Part shown: positions 5,084 to 6,100 of the stretch, one piece after another | How the letters are laid out: every line of letters starts with the position of its first letter | How positions within the stretch are numbered: position 1 is the stretch's first letter | Assembly: GCA_007118195.1 (NCBI GenBank) | Contig: SKSA01000197.1 | Location: 1-6,100 of the forward strand | DNA from: Anaerobacillus sp. | GTDB taxonomy: Bacteria; Bacillota; Bacilli; Bacillales; Anaerobacillaceae | Length of the DNA stretch: 6,100 nt | Direction: 5' to 3' | Position numbers and translations under genes: made by a program | The notes under the pieces: model-generated | Told to the model about the DNA's origin: nothing | Seen by the model: only the letters and a program-made list of their open reading frames with translations | The model's database searches: none

Positions 5084-5963
5084 ATAAGGTGCTCATGTCT
5101 TTTGGTGGGTCGACGCTAAAGGACATTTCTTCTTTTAGAATAGGGTGAAAAAACTTTAATCGCCAACTATGAAGGGCCTGGCGTTTGATTTTATCCATTG
5201 AACCTCCGTATAAATCATCCCCTAATAATGGGTGGCCCATGGAGGCCATGTGAACACGAATTTGGTGAGTTCTTCCTGTTTCTAAAGATAGCTGAACAAC
5301 CGTTTCTTCCTTTAGATGTTGCATGACTTTATAGTGGGTGATCGCCTCTTGTCCGTCAAGCCGTACTTCCCTCTCAACAATACTATCTTCCTTTCGACCA
5401 ATGGCTGCATTTATTACACCCGCCTTTTGTTCAATATGACCATGAACGATCGCAACATATACTCGCTTTATCTTGCCAGCCCGTTGCTCTTTCGTAAATA
5501 AATCATGTGCATAGCGGTGTTTGGCAACAATCAGAAGGCCTGTCGTATCACGATCTAATCGGTTAACTGCATGAAACGTCGTCGGAATTTCCCACTTATC
5601 GTAATGATACATCACAGCGTTAGCTAACGAATACTCAGGGTGATATCTCGAAGGGATCGTTGGTAAGTTCGCTTGCTTATTGATAACTAACAAATGATCA
5701 TCTTCATAAACAATATGTAAAGGAATCTTTCTTGCTTGTATACCGTCCCCACGTTCTTCAGGTGGAAAGACTACAGTTACTTTATCCCCTTGTTTTAAGA
5801 CCGCCCTTACAGTGACACTTTCACCGTTAACTAATAATTGCCCAGCATTCTTTATTTGAGATAATGCTAAGCGTGAGATTTCTTTCTCGCACCTTAAAAA
5901 GTCTCTTAAAAGACAATGATGGTAGTTTTCTTCAACTTGCCATTGAAATATAATATTTTGCAT
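5079..5963 (-). CDS. RluA/RluD-family pseudouridine synthase (YjbO-like)
   Basis: Enzymes of this family turn specific uridines in 23S rRNA, or in some members tRNA, into pseudouridine. The 294-residue protein has an N-terminal S4-like RNA-binding region (about 16-70, including the usual VNGESV turn) and a catalytic domain with RLDRDTTGLLIVAKH (135-149), where D137 is the nucleophilic aspartate. Further motifs are the K-R-x-Y-V-A segment (166-171) and ETGRTHQIRVHMASMGHPLLGD (228-249). It corresponds to B. subtilis yjbO by position (convergent with prpE) and size (about 283 residues there). The start is uncertain: ATG 5963-5961 gives the usual distance to the S4 region and has a modest TAGGGA upstream, while ATG 5993-5991 adds MKFTQLVGKN and has only AGGT close by. 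I prefer the inner ATG because the outer one lies in an arm of a long palindrome. The exact uridine target cannot be read from the sequence. Confidence 0.93.
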   Translation of the reverse strand: MQNIIFQWQVEENYHHCLLRDFLRCEKEISRLALSQIKNAGQLLVNGESVTVRAVLKQGDKVTVVFPPEERGDGIQARKIPLHIVYEDDHLLVINKQANLPTIPSRYHPEYSLANAVMYHYDKWEIPTTFHAVNRLDRDTTGLLIVAKHRYAHDLFTKEQRAGKIKRVYVAIVHGHIEQKAGVINAAIGRKEDSIVEREVRLDGQEAITHYKVMQHLKEETVVQLSLETGRTHQIRVHMASMGHPLLGDDLYGGSMDKIKRQALHSWRLKFFHPILKEEMSFSVDPPKDMSTLL

Positions 5964-5983
5964 ATTTTTCCCTACTAACTGAG

Positions 5984-6095
5984 TGAATTTCATAATTACC
6001 TAAATTGAGCCATATCAATCTATATGTAGTTGCGAGCGATTTAACGCAACTACATATAGATACTTAATGGCGATAATATTGAATTATGAAATTCA
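5984..6095. repeat. 112-bp imperfect palindrome upstream of the pseudouridine synthase gene
   Basis: Two perfect inverted repeats share one centre, between 6039 and 6040. The outer arms are TGAATTTCATAATT (5984-5997) and its complement (6082-6095), 14 bp. The inner arms are ATCTATATGTAGTTGCG (6018-6034) and its complement (6045-6061), 17 bp around the loop AGCGATTTAA. The 20-base spacers on each side are equal in length and share GCCAT shifted by one base, so each side looks like a diverged copy of one 51-base unit. No T run follows the inner hairpin on either strand. The outer left arm contains the upstream candidate ATG of the pseudouridine synthase. It may be a miniature mobile element or an inverted duplication; no coding frame in it has a ribosome binding site. 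Confidence 0.7.
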
Positions 6096-6100
6096 TTAAA

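Noticed and set aside
5316..5501. Plus-strand 61-codon open frame
   Set aside because: Antisense to the conserved catalytic part of the pseudouridine synthase and without a binding site.
6018..6061. 17-bp hairpin as an intrinsic terminator
   Set aside because: No T run follows the stem on either strand.
1..6100. CRISPR array, tRNA, rRNA, transposase or toxin-antitoxin genes
   Set aside because: No regularly spaced direct repeats, no cloverleaf or rRNA signature sequence noticed, and no such protein motifs in any supported frame.

Overview
The window looks like chromosome of a low-GC Bacillaceae bacterium, probably an alkaliphilic or halotolerant Bacillus relative. The evidence is AT-rich DNA, AGGAGG-type ribosome binding sites, SigA-type promoters, and a gene order matching part of the Bacillus subtilis yjb region. 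In B. subtilis that order is yjbO (rluD-type) convergent with prpE, prpE divergent from yjbQ, then the thi genes, then fabI and spore-coat genes. Here the window is reversed relative to that map. The thi block is absent between yjbQ and fabI, a peptidoglycan amidase stands where the coat genes would be, and a lipoprotein gene sits between prpE and rluD.

Layout. 1-268 (minus): 5' part of a peptidoglycan amidase running off the left edge, with a SigK-like promoter candidate. 269-511: no other gene; it holds that promoter, a long bulged hairpin of a type familiar from Bacillus intergenic regions, and the fabI terminator. 512-1294 (minus): fabI, preceded by an extended -10 promoter whose start region is covered by a FapR-type operator. 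1295-1484: promoter region, nothing else seen. 1485-1661 (minus): a 48-residue Cys-containing protein and its terminator, just downstream of 1704-3548 (minus), a YjbQ-like CPA2 cation/proton antiporter with C-terminal RCK domains. 3549-3756: divergent control region with a near-consensus SigA promoter for the antiporter. 3757-4497 (plus): prpE, followed by 4529-4981 (plus): a small lipoprotein gene ending inside its own terminator hairpin. 5002-5083: three inverted repeats between convergent genes, the last containing the rluD stop codon. 5079-5963 (minus): RluA/RluD-family pseudouridine synthase. 5984-6095: a 112-bp imperfect palindrome upstream of it.

Most genes are housekeeping: membrane lipid synthesis (FabI), ion homeostasis (YjbQ), dinucleotide polyphosphate turnover (PrpE) and rRNA modification (RluD-like). 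I see no defence system, CRISPR array, transposase or tRNA. The least ordinary items are the co-centred palindrome at the right end, the small CxxC protein, the antiporter's apparently non-nucleotide-binding RCK fold, and the possible sporulation control of the amidase.
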